A stretch of 64,000 nt of DNA from Limosilactobacillus rudii (GCF_014145455.1 NZ_JACIVB010000033.1:1-64000), one strand, 5' to 3'; counted from the first letter of the stretch, positions 18,043-27,351 are shown. Translations and numbers: made by a program. The notes: generated by a model from the sequence alone, not told the origin.

Positions 18043-18217
18043 CTTCTTTCTAAAATCAAGCTTAGATATTAATCATGTAATAACCATAAATTCGATTAAT
18101 TATATCATATCCCCGCTATTTTTTAATTTTTAAATAAGAAAATTAATTTCAACGATAAGACGGCACATCTCCTGATAATCTCAGGTAAAATAATCCTTAT
18201 ATGAGGTGAGATTAATA

Positions 18218-19036
18218 ATGAACTTATTATTTTCGATTAACGATAAATTTGTTACACAGTTGGCGACTGTCCTACTTTCAATCAAACTCAATACTAGACA
18301 GCAAGAGTTTAATGTTTATGTATTGCAAAAAGGGAAACTACAACAAACTGCTAAATTAGAGCAATTTTGTAACCAACTAAATATGCACTATCATCCGGTA
18401 GTAGTAGATGATACCTTATTTCGTGAGGCACCGGTTACTGACCGTTATCCAACAACCATTTATTATCGACTGTTTGCACACGAGCTACTGCCAACAAGTA
18501 TCCATAAGATTTTATACCTAGATGCGGATGTTTTATGTGTCAATGATCTAACGAGCCTTTATAACGTTCCGTTAAATGACTACTTATATGCTTCTGCAAT
18601 TCACACCAATCTTACCAATACAACTGATGTCATTAATAAGATTAGACTGCAAAATTTTGATGCAGATGGCTATTATAATTCAGGAGTACTATTGATGAAC
18701 TTGGACAATATTCGTAAAAAAGTGCAGGCAAAGGATATCTTTGAGTATATCCAAAGTCACATGCTTTTATTACCAGATCAAGATATCCTTAATGCTCTTT
18801 ATGGACGTGATATTAAATCAGTTCCAGACCAGTTATATAATTTTGATACAAGAAAGGGAACGATTTATGAAACAATCTCATTTGGGGAATGGACGACTGA
18901 TTGGGTATTGAAAAATACGGTTATCCTGCATTATTGTGGTCATGATAAGCCGTGGTTACCCGATAAGAATAAGGGACGTTACACTGCACTTTATAAAAAT
19001 TACTTTCAGATGACTAAGCGAATCTTGAATAACTAA
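18218..19036 (+). CDS. Glycosyltransferase family 8 protein
   Basis: The 272-residue retaining glycosyltransferase is of the GT8 type, with the metal-binding DxD in YLDADVLCVNDL (about 99-110) and the family segments YYNSGVLLMNLD and ILHYCGHDKPW. It probably transfers glucose or galactose from a UDP-sugar to a cell-surface glycan; the acceptor is unknown. The start is the ATG at 18218, eight bases after GAGGTGA; an upstream GTG lies inside that site. No other glycan genes are nearby. Confidence 0.85.
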   Translation: MNLLFSINDKFVTQLATVLLSIKLNTRQQEFNVYVLQKGKLQQTAKLEQFCNQLNMHYHPVVVDDTLFREAPVTDRYPTTIYYRLFAHELLPTSIHKILYLDADVLCVNDLTSLYNVPLNDYLYASAIHTNLTNTTDVINKIRLQNFDADGYYNSGVLLMNLDNIRKKVQAKDIFEYIQSHMLLLPDQDILNALYGRDIKSVPDQLYNFDTRKGTIYETISFGEWTTDWVLKNTVILHYCGHDKPWLPDKNKGRYTALYKNYFQMTKRILNN

Positions 19037-19037
19037 T

Positions 19038-19082
19038 AAAAGCATCGTGCTAGTGAATGGTTTTCATAACACGATGCTTTTA
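19038..19082. terminator. Terminator after GT8 gene
   Basis: AAAAGCATCGTG pairs with CACGATGCTTTT, a strong bidirectional hairpin between converging genes. Confidence 0.85.
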
Positions 19083-19097
19083 CTCGATTAATAAGGG

Positions 19098-19742
19098 TCA
19101 TTTCAAAATTAACTCATCATGAGCTAAAAAGCTTTTATTAAACTTAGTCTGGGGATGAAAGTAGACTTTGCCGAATTCATCAATTAATCCATGGAAATCT
19201 TTTGCCATTTCAATCGTAAAGTCATTGTTTAACTGGTATCTTTTAGCAAGGCTACGATAATCGGTTAAGTTTTGAACACCCAGAAGTGTAAAAAGGGTCC
19301 GCGCATATTTATCACTGATAAAAGTCGGAACTTCAAAGACGTAAGTTAACAATACATCAGCCGTTTCCTCACCAACGCCGTGCAATTGAAGAAGGTGGTG
19401 CCGTAAGTCAGTACCAAATATACTTTTTATGGCAGAATAGTCAAAATTATATTTATCAAGCCATGAAAAAATATTGTAGATTGCCTTGCTTTTATTACGG
19501 AAAAAGCCAGCTGGACGGACCGCATTTTGTCGTTCTTCATTTGTCATTGCAAGGATTGAAGAAGGTTTAAAATCAGTTTGATTCTTAAATAATAACCGTG
19601 CGTGATCAGCATTTTGCCAGTTTGTATTCTGGATCAGGATTGCATCAACAATAATTTCTTCCTTTGACTCAGCAGGCCACCACCCCGAGGGGCCCATATT
19701 TTGGTGCATTTTCCAATAAAGTTCTTAAACAGTTAGTTTCAT
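19098..19742 (-). pseudogene. HhH-GPD DNA glycosylase (MagIII/endonuclease III-like), stop at codon 6
   Basis: The downstream frame encodes a helix-hairpin-helix DNA glycosylase resembling MagIII-type 3-methyladenine glycosylases: GWWPAE, RPAGFFRNKSKAI, the hairpin LHGVGEETADVLL, and FISDKYARTLF with the catalytic Asp. No iron-sulfur cluster cysteines follow. The natural start appears to be the ATG at 19742, directly behind the DUF915 gene with GGGGAAAG upstream. It reads MKLTV, then TAA (19725-19727), then ELYWKMHQNMGPSGWW in the same frame. One base change (for example CAA to TAA) explains this. Translation from the ATG at 19709 would lack ten family-typical residues and has no ribosome binding site. 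Confidence 0.75.
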
Positions 19743-19743
19743 T

Positions 19744-20592
19744 TTACTTTCCCCAGAAGAATTTGATTAAAATTTTATTGACTTGCGGACTATGGTGAAG
19801 TAGTTCGTGTTTCGCATCTGGCCCAGTAATTTTAATTTCACGATAAGAACGGGTGCGGTTATTAATAAGGTATTTAAGTGACTGACACGAAGCGTTTGAT
19901 ACTTGACTATCATTGCCATCCTTTAGGTCTCCGTATATATTTAAGAGCTTGATTTGAGTTGGGTAACGGTGGCGGAGTGGTAGGAGCTTTTGATATGTGT
20001 CGTTCATTGAAGATGGTTTTCCTGTCTTTTTATTGATTGTCAAACTAGCCGGTTCATTCCAGCCAATTGCACCATCAAATGTTCCAGCCATTGCTACTTG
20101 TTTTTGAATTTGCGGTAGATTATGATTACCAGCATTTGCTAGTAGGTAGTACATAACCGCCATATTTCCCATTGAATGAGCTTCGATATTTACTTTTTTG
20201 AAATGATATTGCGCTTGTAATTCTTCAAGAACATTTTTGACCCATTGTCCCTGAAGTGCGTAATCTGTTGTTCGACTATTATCAAAATTAACCATTACTA
20301 AAGGGTTAATTGCATTATGAGCAATCTTTCCCTTGAGTGTGACAGTTCCGTTGCTTGCAACATCAGCAGTGATAACTGTTTTGGATACCCCGGCTTTAAC
20401 GAAACCGTTGACCATATATTTTTCGGCATGAGCCCCGCTTCCGTAACCATGAAAGAAAAGAGTAGGAGTAGTGGAATGGACATATTTACTAGAAACATCG
20501 GCATGGACGATTGTTCCTGTGAGGCCGACACATACAGTTGCCATCAGGAGAATAATTAGTGATATTAAATTAATTTTTTTAAGCTTGATCAT
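19744..20592 (-). CDS. Secreted alpha/beta hydrolase, DUF915 family
   Basis: The 282-residue protein has a signal peptide (basic start, hydrophobic core about 8-27, cleavage after VHA). Its lipase-like fold shows the oxyanion segment FFHGYGSGAHAEKYM (about 46-60) and the nucleophile elbow EAHSMGN. A late DAKHELLHHSP carries the probable catalytic His. DUF915 proteins are common surface hydrolases in lactobacilli; the substrate is unknown. Its stop is followed after one base by the original start of the broken glycosylase gene, so the two formed an operon. Confidence 0.85.
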   Translation of the reverse strand: MIKLKKINLISLIILLMATVCVGLTGTIVHADVSSKYVHSTTPTLFFHGYGSGAHAEKYMVNGFVKAGVSKTVITADVASNGTVTLKGKIAHNAINPLVMVNFDNSRTTDYALQGQWVKNVLEELQAQYHFKKVNIEAHSMGNMAVMYYLLANAGNHNLPQIQKQVAMAGTFDGAIGWNEPASLTINKKTGKPSSMNDTYQKLLPLRHRYPTQIKLLNIYGDLKDGNDSQVSNASCQSLKYLINNRTRSYREIKITGPDAKHELLHHSPQVNKILIKFFWGK

Positions 20593-20752
20593 TTTAACGC
20601 CTTCTTTTATTGTTTGGTGTTATCATAGCATATTGAAGGACTAACTTTTAATAATTAATAGTTGTATTTAAATCATAAAGTATGTTACATTATTAAAGTT
20701 GTTAAACGAATAACACATTTAATTAGTGATAATGAGAAGGGAAGGTAATACG

Positions 20753-21277
20753 ATGCAAATCAAACAAGCCAAAATGGATGATTTAAATCAAATTATGGAA
20801 ATTCTGCGAGATGGTCGAAACCAATTAGCTGAGCAAGGGATTGATCAATGGCAGGGCGATTACCCGAACGAAGAACATATTAAAGAAGATATTGAGAAGG
20901 GTTTTGCATACCTTGTTGATTCAGATGATGATGAGACTGTTGGGGCACTATCAATTGTTGAAGCACCAGACCACTCATATGACGAGCTTCATGGGGATTG
21001 GTTAATTGATACTGATAAATATGTTGTTATTCACCGAGTAGCAATTCATTCTAACCATGCTGGTAAGGGATATGCTTCTCAGTTGTTCACTAGCGTAATT
21101 GACTACATTAAGAAGAATCGGACAGATATTAAGTCGATTCGGATTGATACCCATGTTGATAACAAGATTATGCAACACTTAATTGCTAAGAACGGCTTTA
21201 CTAAAGTTGGCGAACTTCATGGGGTTTACCGTCCTGAAGAAAATTCGTACGTATACGCCCTTTTAACAGGTAACTAA
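20753..21277 (+). CDS. GNAT family N-acetyltransferase
   Basis: The 174-residue GNAT enzyme transfers an acetyl group from acetyl-CoA to an unknown amine. The acetyl-CoA loop is HSNHAGKGYASQLF (about 97-110), following the beta strand VVIHRVAI. QWQGDYPNEEHI near residue 35 is typical of a common lactobacillar subfamily. The start is the ATG at 20753 behind GAAGGGAAGG. It is a single gene between two terminators. Confidence 0.88.
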   Translation: MQIKQAKMDDLNQIMEILRDGRNQLAEQGIDQWQGDYPNEEHIKEDIEKGFAYLVDSDDDETVGALSIVEAPDHSYDELHGDWLIDTDKYVVIHRVAIHSNHAGKGYASQLFTSVIDYIKKNRTDIKSIRIDTHVDNKIMQHLIAKNGFTKVGELHGVYRPEENSYVYALLTGN

Positions 21278-21324
21278 AATCAAAAAATCAAGTCAGCATT
21301 TTTGTGTTGGCTTGATTTTTGATT
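21276..21324. terminator. Bidirectional terminator
   Basis: AAAATCAAAAAATCAAGTCA pairs with the downstream TGGCTTGATTTTTGATTTT. It serves the converging acetyltransferase and YbaK-like genes. Confidence 0.85.
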
Positions 21325-21810
21325 TTAAAAGTTAATAATATGGACCTGATTACCGTGATGCTTAATTACCTTAAGTAGATCAGTACCATCAAGCCAAATA
21401 GTTGCGGTGTTAGTGTTAGGGTGGACCGCAATTAGTGGCTGATTTTCAAAATACGAGTCCAAATAAAAACTGACACGACATTCTTGATCGTTTAGCAGGC
21501 CCAGTGGTGTCACAGAACCTGGTAAAAGATTTAATATTTGCCGGAGATCATCAGGCGATGCAAATGATAATCGGCGGGTATTATTTGCCTGTCGAAATTG
21601 CTTCAAATCAACCCGTTTGTCGCCCTTAACGGTTAAAAGATAATAATTACGTTTCTTATCATCACGGATAAATAAATTCTTAGCATCAGCTTCTGGGTGA
21701 GGCAGCTTTACTTTTTGTACATCATCCATTGTGAAGACAGCCTTATGATGTACTATCTGATAATTAATGCCCAATTTTGTTAAATAAGAAAGTGTTTCTT
21801 GTTCATCCAT
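21325..21810 (-). CDS. YbaK/ProX-type aminoacyl-tRNA deacylase
   Basis: The 161-residue protein is a freestanding prolyl-tRNA editing (INS/YbaK) domain that hydrolyses mischarged tRNA, typically Ala- or Cys-tRNA-Pro. Conserved features are the N-terminal YQIVHHKAVFTMDD, the LFIRDDKKRNYYLLTVKGDKRVDLK core with the catalytic Lys region, and LPGSVTPLGLLND. It lies 10 bases after the PFL-like gene, so it is likely co-transcribed with it. Confidence 0.88.
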   Translation of the reverse strand: MDEQETLSYLTKLGINYQIVHHKAVFTMDDVQKVKLPHPEADAKNLFIRDDKKRNYYLLTVKGDKRVDLKQFRQANNTRRLSFASPDDLRQILNLLPGSVTPLGLLNDQECRVSFYLDSYFENQPLIAVHPNTNTATIWLDGTDLLKVIKHHGNQVHIINF

Positions 21811-21820
21811 TAGAGTATCC

Positions 21821-23164
21821 CTAGTTCTTAAAACTATGAACTGGTGCGGGAATTAAGCCCCCGCGTTTAATCATGGCAGTACTTGCAGCTTTATTAACAG
21901 CCATTACAGGAGCGTGTCCGAGTAAACCGCCAAATTCAACCGTTTCGCCCACTTTTTTACCAGGAGCAGGAATGACACGGACCGCGGTTGTCTTATTGTT
22001 AATCATCCCGATGGCCGCCTCATCAGCAATCATTGCGCTAATTGTTTCTTTGGGTGTATCACCGGGAATAGCAATCATGTCGAGACCAACCGAGCAAACA
22101 GCAGTCATTGCTTCAAGCTTGGAAATATTTAACGTTCCAGCATTAACTGCTTTAATCATTCCGGCGTCTTCAGAGACGGGGATGAATGCACCTGAAAGCC
22201 CTCCAACATGACTACATGCCATAATTCCACCTTTTTTAACGGCATCATTAAGCATTGCCAAGGCAGCAGTAGTACCATGTGTTCCAACTTGGGAAACACC
22301 GATCTCTTCTAATACTTCCGCAACCGAATCACCTGCAGCCGCGGTTGGCGCCAGTGAAAGGTCGACAATACCGAACTGGACGCCCAGTTTTTCAGCGGCG
22401 AGGGTGCCGACTAATTGTCCCATTCGGGTAACTTTAAAGGCAGTTTTCTTGATTGTTTCTGCCACTACGTCCATTGACTCTCCCTTAACTTTTTCGAGGG
22501 CTGTCTTAATTACACCAGGACCAGATACACCAACATTAATTACCACGTCAGGTTCGCTAACCCCATGAAAACCGCCAGCCATGAAGGGATTATCCTCAAC
22601 TGCATTACAAAAAATTACTAGTTTTGCGTTAGTCATTATGTCCCGTTTTGAACCTTCAACAACGACTTCTCCCATTTTAGCAACAGCGTCCATATTAATT
22701 CCGCTTCTGGTAGAACCAACGTTTACTGAAGCACAGACAAAATCGGTTTCAGCTAATGCTTCCGGTAATGAGGAAATAAGGGTACGGTCACCGGTTTGAT
22801 AGCCTTTTTGAACGAGTGCACTGTAACCCCCAATAAAGTCAATCCCTAATGTCTTCGCTGCTTTGTCCAGTGTTTTCGCGTATTTAACATAATCATGATC
22901 ATGAGAAGCAGCCGCAATCAACGAAATTGGAGTAACCGTGACCCGCTTATTAGCAATGGGAATTCCATACTCACTTTCAATTTGCTGACCAACCTTAACA
23001 AGATCGCGTGCTTTTGTTGTGATTTTATCATAAATTTTTTGACAGGCGATGTCGCTATCACTATCAATACAATCAAGTAATGAAATCCCCATTGTAATTG
23101 TTCGTACATCAAGGTTTTCATTCGAAATCATATGACTAGTTTCATATATTTGCTGAGAGTTCAT
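21821..23164 (-). CDS. UPF0210 / PFL-family protein
   Basis: The 447-residue protein belongs to UPF0210 (DUF711), related in fold to pyruvate formate-lyase-type barrels but without a known reaction. Typical blocks are [13 protein letters not shown] near the start, [31 protein letters not shown], and the glycine-rich [12 protein letters not shown] near the C-terminus. It is almost always paired with an ACT-domain protein, as here (18-base gap), which suggests amino-acid sensing; no function is proven. Confidence 0.88.
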   Translation of the reverse strand: MNSQQIYETSHMISNENLDVRTITMGISLLDCIDSDSDIACQKIYDKITTKARDLVKVGQQIESEYGIPIANKRVTVTPISLIAAASHDHDYVKYAKTLDKAAKTLGIDFIGGYSALVQKGYQTGDRTLISSLPEALAETDFVCASVNVGSTRSGINMDAVAKMGEVVVEGSKRDIMTNAKLVIFCNAVEDNPFMAGGFHGVSEPDVVINVGVSGPGVIKTALEKVKGESMDVVAETIKKTAFKVTRMGQLVGTLAAEKLGVQFGIVDLSLAPTAAAGDSVAEVLEEIGVSQVGTHGTTAALAMLNDAVKKGGIMACSHVGGLSGAFIPVSEDAGMIKAVNAGTLNISKLEAMTAVCSVGLDMIAIPGDTPKETISAMIADEAAIGMINNKTTAVRVIPAPGKKVGETVEFGGLLGHAPVMAVNKAASTAMIKRGGLIPAPVHSFKN

Positions 23165-23182
23165 TAATATCCGCTCCTTAGA

Positions 23183-23449
23183 TTAAAGGCTGTGCATTGC
23201 ATCGTATATCTTGGCATTTCGAAGATTGATTTCTACACCGATTTTTTTACCGAGGGTAGTTAATTCAGTGTTCAATTCGTGACTATCAAGGTTAGTAGGT
23301 ACCATTACTGACATCATCATGACAAAATTATTATCCATAATTGTTTGAGAAACGTCTAAAATGTTAATCCCTTTTTGTGCAAGAAAGGTGCTAACCTGTG
23401 CAATGATCCCAACTTGATCTTCTCCCAAAACAGTTAATACGGCTTTCAT
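23183..23449 (-). CDS. ACT-domain protein (UPF0237)
   Basis: This is a small stand-alone ACT domain (88 residues; MKAVLTVLGEDQVGIIAQVS) of the UPF0237 family, a likely ligand-sensing partner of the following UPF0210 protein. I choose the second ATG (23449), eight bases after GAGG; the ATG at 23455 is only two bases from it. It is first in a three-gene unit with the PFL-like and YbaK-like genes. Confidence 0.85.
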   Translation of the reverse strand: MKAVLTVLGEDQVGIIAQVSTFLAQKGINILDVSQTIMDNNFVMMMSVMVPTNLDSHELNTELTTLGKKIGVEINLRNAKIYDAMHSL

Positions 23450-23518
23450 GTTCATATCCTCACTTTCATTTAGTTCTTATAATTCTAATACAATAAGAGG
23501 GTGATTACCAGCTAATAT

Positions 23519-23583
23519 TCGCCTTTTACAAATAACATTCAAAATGTTGGGCGAAAATAAAGCGTGAAATAGGTAAAAGGCGA
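23519..23583. repeat. Nested inverted repeat in intergenic region
   Basis: TCGCCTTTTAC (23519-23529) and GTAAAAGGCGA (23573-23583) are perfect 11-base arms. They enclose 43 bases that contain a second hairpin (AACATT/AATGTT, 23533-23547). Weaker outer pairing (AGCTA/TAGCT) extends the structure. There is no T tract, so this is not an ordinary terminator. It could be a structured RNA or a mobile-element remnant. Confidence 0.5.
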
Positions 23584-23605
23584 TTTAAATAGCTGAAATA
23601 AATAA

Positions 23606-23644
23606 AAATGACAAAAAATAGCTTTTAGCCAATTTCCGTCATTT
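23606..23644 (-). terminator. Hairpin after aldo/keto reductase gene
   Basis: AAATGAC pairs with GTCATTT around an inner GCTTTTAGC hairpin. The apical 15 bases GCTTTTAGCCAATTT are identical to those in the 12667-12713 terminator. Confidence 0.55.
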
Positions 23645-23740
23645 CTTGAGTTTTCATAAGCATAGTTAGCAAGTTACTATAATTTACTTTGAAGTGGTAC
23701 AAAAATGGTACGTTTTAGTAATAATTAATTTAATTATACT

Positions 23741-24631
23741 TTAAAACGCCCCTGGCTTAGCAATATAGTCATCAACACCGTCAGGATTACCCGACCACTT
23801 AAACTTGTCATACCAAATAGCATGTTTTTCTTGATCTAATTGATTAATACTTTCTATCTCGCTGTCAGTTAATGCAAAATTAAAAATATTAGCATTTTCC
23901 CGCATTCTTTGTGGATGGGTCGTCTTTGAAAGAATAACAAAATTTTGTTGGACCTCCCAGCGGAGAATGACCTGCGCAGGGGTTTTATGATGTTGTTTGG
24001 CAATCTTAGTAATAACATCATTTGTTAGGAGTCGTCCATTTCCTAGTGGGGACCATGCTTCAAGTTGAATATTTTGCTTATGGCAAAAGTCAACAATTTC
24101 TGGTTGGTGGATAAGGGGGTTAAATTCAATTTGATTTACAGCAGGGGTAACTTTGGCGTGTGCTAGTAGGTCGGTCATTCGTTCAACGTTAAAGTTGCAA
24201 ACACCAATTGCTTTTGCTTGTCCGTCCGCATAGATATCCTGCAGTGCCCGCCAACTTTCATTATATTTGTTGTTTACTGGCCAGTGGAGAAGGAGAAGGT
24301 CGACATAATCAGTTTGAAGCTTTTTAAGTTGAAGATTAAAAGCTTTTCGTAGTTTATCATAATCTCCTTGGTCACCATTAAATATTTTAGTTGTCAAAAA
24401 AATACTATTTCTTTGACGGTCTGTTGCTGCTAGCCCTTCTTGGATTCCGTGACCAACAGCCTCTTCATTGCCATACTGTTTGGCAGTATCAATAAGTACA
24501 TAATCATTTTCAATGGCGTTCTTTACCATTTGTTGTGTTTCGTTTAGCGAGGTTTTCCAAACGCCTAGGCCAAGTTGGGGAATAAGTAATCCGTTATTTA
24601 GTTTAATTTTAGGTTGAAAATTTTGATTCAT
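23741..24631 (-). CDS. Aldo/keto reductase
   Basis: The 296-residue NADPH-dependent oxidoreductase has a TIM-barrel fold. The catalytic tetrad is visible: Asp and Tyr in LIDTAKQYGNEE, Lys in FLTTKIF, and His in LLLLHWPV. The C-terminal ILSKTTHPQRMREN binds cofactor. The start is the ATG at 24631, after the AAAGGAG site; a GTG at 24652 lies upstream of that site and is rejected. The substrate is unknown. It borders the pectin island, so a role in aldehyde or keto-uronate reduction is possible but unsupported. Confidence 0.88.
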   Translation of the reverse strand: MNQNFQPKIKLNNGLLIPQLGLGVWKTSLNETQQMVKNAIENDYVLIDTAKQYGNEEAVGHGIQEGLAATDRQRNSIFLTTKIFNGDQGDYDKLRKAFNLQLKKLQTDYVDLLLLHWPVNNKYNESWRALQDIYADGQAKAIGVCNFNVERMTDLLAHAKVTPAVNQIEFNPLIHQPEIVDFCHKQNIQLEAWSPLGNGRLLTNDVITKIAKQHHKTPAQVILRWEVQQNFVILSKTTHPQRMRENANIFNFALTDSEIESINQLDQEKHAIWYDKFKWSGNPDGVDDYIAKPGAF

Positions 24632-24724
24632 TTGATCGAACGCTCCTTTCACTTAATAATTATAGCAGTCATTTATTATTTAGAATCAAATAAGGCTATG
24701 AGCTGATTTTGGTTATGGAATAAC

Positions 24725-24760
24725 AAAAAGTTCGAAGCCAGTTTTAACTTACTTCGAACT
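24725..24760 (-). terminator. Terminator of the GH28-GH105 operon
   Basis: AGTTCGAAG and CTTCGAACT form the stem. Reading the minus strand, a T tract follows. It lies directly downstream of the GH105 stop. Confidence 0.85.
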
Positions 24761-24769
24761 AATCTTAGT

Positions 24770-25894
24770 TTATTTATAGTAATGGTACATTTCGTTTGCA
24801 AGCATAATGAAAGGACCAGTACCCTTATGATCATTTGAGACAATTGGTTCACTCATGTAATAGGCAAAAGAGCCGTCGCGGTGATTGGGACCGCCTAGGC
24901 CGCCGACGTGAGCAATCTTATTAACGTTAACGTAACCTTCATTGGTAATGGAGATAAATTGCTTTAGGGCATTTTCCCATCCTTTAATTAAGAATTGCTG
25001 CCAGTTGTCACTAGTTAGGTAACCCATTCGTAGTGATTTTGCAATAGCATTAAGAATCATTAAACTCCCAGAAGATTCTAAATAGTTCATTGGTCGACTA
25101 CCTTCGTCAGGAATTTGATACCAGAGATTAGTAGCCGGGTCAGCAATTTTTCTCAATGCGGTTAACAGATTATTGAGATTCTGCAAGATTTGCTTTCTGC
25201 CGGTGCTGTTTTTAGGCAGGTGCTCTATAACATCGGTCATTGCCATTACGTACCATCCAATACTCCGAAGCCAGAAGTGAGGGGAATGACCATTTGTCTT
25301 ATTAGCCCAATACATATTTTTAGACTCATCAACGGCATGATAGCATAGGCTGGTGTCTTCGTCTAAGGATATATCATATGATTTAAGAAATTGATGGATT
25401 ACATCATCATATATAGGGTCGTCTTGAAAGCTTTCTAAATATTCAGCATAGAAGACGTCAGCCATGTATACTCCGTCTAGCCACACTTGATTAGGATAAC
25501 TCTTTTTATGCCAAAAAAGGTTACTTGAAGTTCTTGGTTGATTCTTTAATTGCTGGAATTGTCTATCTAATACTTTTTTATATTTTTCATCTTTAGTCAA
25601 TTTATAGAGCCTTAAGAGTACTTTTCCATTATTGATATCATCTAGGCGGAATAGGCTAGTATCATAGCCTTTTACATCACCATTTTCATTTATATAGGTA
25701 TCAAAGTAATGCTTAATATAATCTAAATAAGAACTATTATGAGTTCTTTCGTAAACATCCATAACGCCATCAAGCATTAAGCCATCCTCATATTCCCATT
25801 TTCCTTTTAAATTTACTTCCGGTTCTCTTTTTAACAGCGTTTCAACTGTTTGTACTGCCCAGTCATCTGCTGGTGTGCCATATTCTTTAGTCAT
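24770..25894 (-). CDS. GH105 unsaturated (rhamno)galacturonyl hydrolase
   Basis: The 374-residue alpha6/alpha6-barrel enzyme matches YteR/YesR. It hydrates and removes the 4,5-unsaturated uronic acid from the non-reducing end of pectin lyase products, releasing a residue that becomes 5-keto-4-deoxyuronate. Characteristic parts are WEYEDGLMLDGVMDVYER (about 33-50), QVWLDGVYMADVFYAEY (catalytic Asp probably D140), PHFWLRSIGWYVMAMTDV and NYLESSGSLMI. It has no signal peptide, so it acts on imported oligomers. It lies 12 bases behind the GH28 gene in one operon. The product would enter KduI-KduD. Confidence 0.9.
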   Translation of the reverse strand: MTKEYGTPADDWAVQTVETLLKREPEVNLKGKWEYEDGLMLDGVMDVYERTHNSSYLDYIKHYFDTYINENGDVKGYDTSLFRLDDINNGKVLLRLYKLTKDEKYKKVLDRQFQQLKNQPRTSSNLFWHKKSYPNQVWLDGVYMADVFYAEYLESFQDDPIYDDVIHQFLKSYDISLDEDTSLCYHAVDESKNMYWANKTNGHSPHFWLRSIGWYVMAMTDVIEHLPKNSTGRKQILQNLNNLLTALRKIADPATNLWYQIPDEGSRPMNYLESSGSLMILNAIAKSLRMGYLTSDNWQQFLIKGWENALKQFISITNEGYVNVNKIAHVGGLGGPNHRDGSFAYYMSEPIVSNDHKGTGPFIMLANEMYHYYK

Positions 25895-25906
25895 AGTGGA
25901 ATCTCC

Positions 25907-27187
25907 TTATAGGTTGAGAGTCAAATTTTCATTAGCAGTATTATGGAAGACTGCTGGATCATCGTTGTTTGACATTGTGATATTGGTTAATTCGCAGTCT
26001 TTAGTATTTTCGATGAAGAAGCCCTTTTGGGTTAGTTTTGGTGCATCTGCAAACATAGCTGGTTCTGCTGGTACGCAACCTGAATCAAAGTAGAAGGAAC
26101 TATTTGAAATGCTTACATCTTCTATTGGCATTTCAGGTAAACCGTAAATTAAGCCAGCGCAAGATCTAATATGCATCACACTAAGTTGAGAGATGCGAAC
26201 GTGCTTAATAGCTGGGGTTATCGCTGAGACAGGATGAGGCTCCTTATCCCAGACAATTTTATCCTTGCCTTTTTCACCACAGAAATAGTAAAGATTCATT
26301 ACTATTGGACAAAGAATGTTGTTCATCGAAATATTAGCTATTACTATATTTTCGATAGTGCCACCTCTACCACGACGAGTCTTAAACCTAATTCCTCGGT
26401 CAGTATTAGTAAATGTGCAATTATTAATGACAATATTTCGAATATCGCCACTCATTTCGCTTCCGAGAACAACTCCTCCATGTCCGTGAAGCATATTGCA
26501 GTTTGAAATAACAACATTTTCACAGGAAAGCTTTTGCATTGCGTCTTCGGTCCCTGCTTTTATAGCGATGCAATCGTCACCAACATCAAAAACAGAATTA
26601 ACAATACGAAGATTTTGACAAGACTCTGGATCGATACCGTCTGTATTAGGGGAGTCAGAAGGATTTTTTACGTAAATACCATCAATTAAACAATCATGAC
26701 AGTCAAAAGGATGTAATGTCCATGATGGCGAGTTAATAAATTGCAAGTCTTTTATTTTTATGTGGTGAGAGTGTTCAATTGAAAGGAGATAAGGACGGGC
26801 ATGGGGAACTTGCTTATTTTTCTTACGAAACTCTTCCCACCACGAAAAACCGTTTCCGTTAATAACTCCTGTACCATCGATAATTATATTATTAACATGA
26901 TCACCAAAGAGGCAAGCGCGATATAGAGACGTCTCACGTCCTTCCCACCGAGAAGTAATAACTGGGTAATCCTGACGATCATCAGAAAAAACGAGTTTTG
27001 CATTTGCTTCGATTGTCAAATGCAAATTACTACAAAGTTGGAGTGCGCCAGTATAAAAGGTCCCCCCAGATAAAATTAAATGACCGCCATTATTATTTTT
27101 AAGTTGGTTAATAGCTTTTTGTATATATTGTTTATCTTCATTTTGATTGCTAGCCAGAAGAATTAGTGGCTGTTCACCGACAATCAT
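25907..27187 (-). CDS. GH28 polygalacturonase-like hydrolase
   Basis: The 426-residue right-handed beta-helix protein has the four GH28 signatures: NTDGID (181-186), DDCIAIK (204-210), GHGGVVLGSE (235-244) and RFK (267-269). These hold the three catalytic aspartates and the substrate-binding residues. It should release galacturonate or short oligomers from (rhamno)galacturonan. No signal peptide is visible, which suggests an intracellular exo-acting enzyme. I start at the ATG at 27187 behind GGAGG; the ATG at 27202 precedes that site. It is first gene of the operon with GH105, transcribed away from the GPH transporter. Confidence 0.9.
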   Translation of the reverse strand: MIVGEQPLILLASNQNEDKQYIQKAINQLKNNNGGHLILSGGTFYTGALQLCSNLHLTIEANAKLVFSDDRQDYPVITSRWEGRETSLYRACLFGDHVNNIIIDGTGVINGNGFSWWEEFRKKNKQVPHARPYLLSIEHSHHIKIKDLQFINSPSWTLHPFDCHDCLIDGIYVKNPSDSPNTDGIDPESCQNLRIVNSVFDVGDDCIAIKAGTEDAMQKLSCENVVISNCNMLHGHGGVVLGSEMSGDIRNIVINNCTFTNTDRGIRFKTRRGRGGTIENIVIANISMNNILCPIVMNLYYFCGEKGKDKIVWDKEPHPVSAITPAIKHVRISQLSVMHIRSCAGLIYGLPEMPIEDVSISNSSFYFDSGCVPAEPAMFADAPKLTQKGFFIENTKDCELTNITMSNNDDPAVFHNTANENLTLNL

Positions 27188-27204
27188 ATTATTAACCTCC
27201 ATGA

Positions 27205-27242
27205 GTTTATCGTTAACATTTTATTATCTAAAGCGCTTTCAT
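27205..27242. promoter_or_regulatory. LacI-type operator and cre upstream of GH28
   Basis: GTTTATCGTTAACATT (27205-27220) is an imperfect CG-centred palindrome like the other operators in the island. Next to it, TCTAAAGCGCTTTCAT (27227-27242) is a near-consensus catabolite-responsive element. Both lie between the GH28 start and its expected promoter. Confidence 0.6.
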
Positions 27243-27351
27243 AGATTATTGTAAAGAATTGATCATAGTATGTCAATTTTAGGCAAAAAACTATAATAAA
27301 AAATTTTAAATACGGCTTAACCGTTGATTCTAAAGGGATTCTTCACTATTT

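Noticed and set aside
23519..23583. CRISPR-like spacing of repeats
   Set aside because: Only one inverted pair exists and there are no repeated spacer units; no cas gene is in the window.
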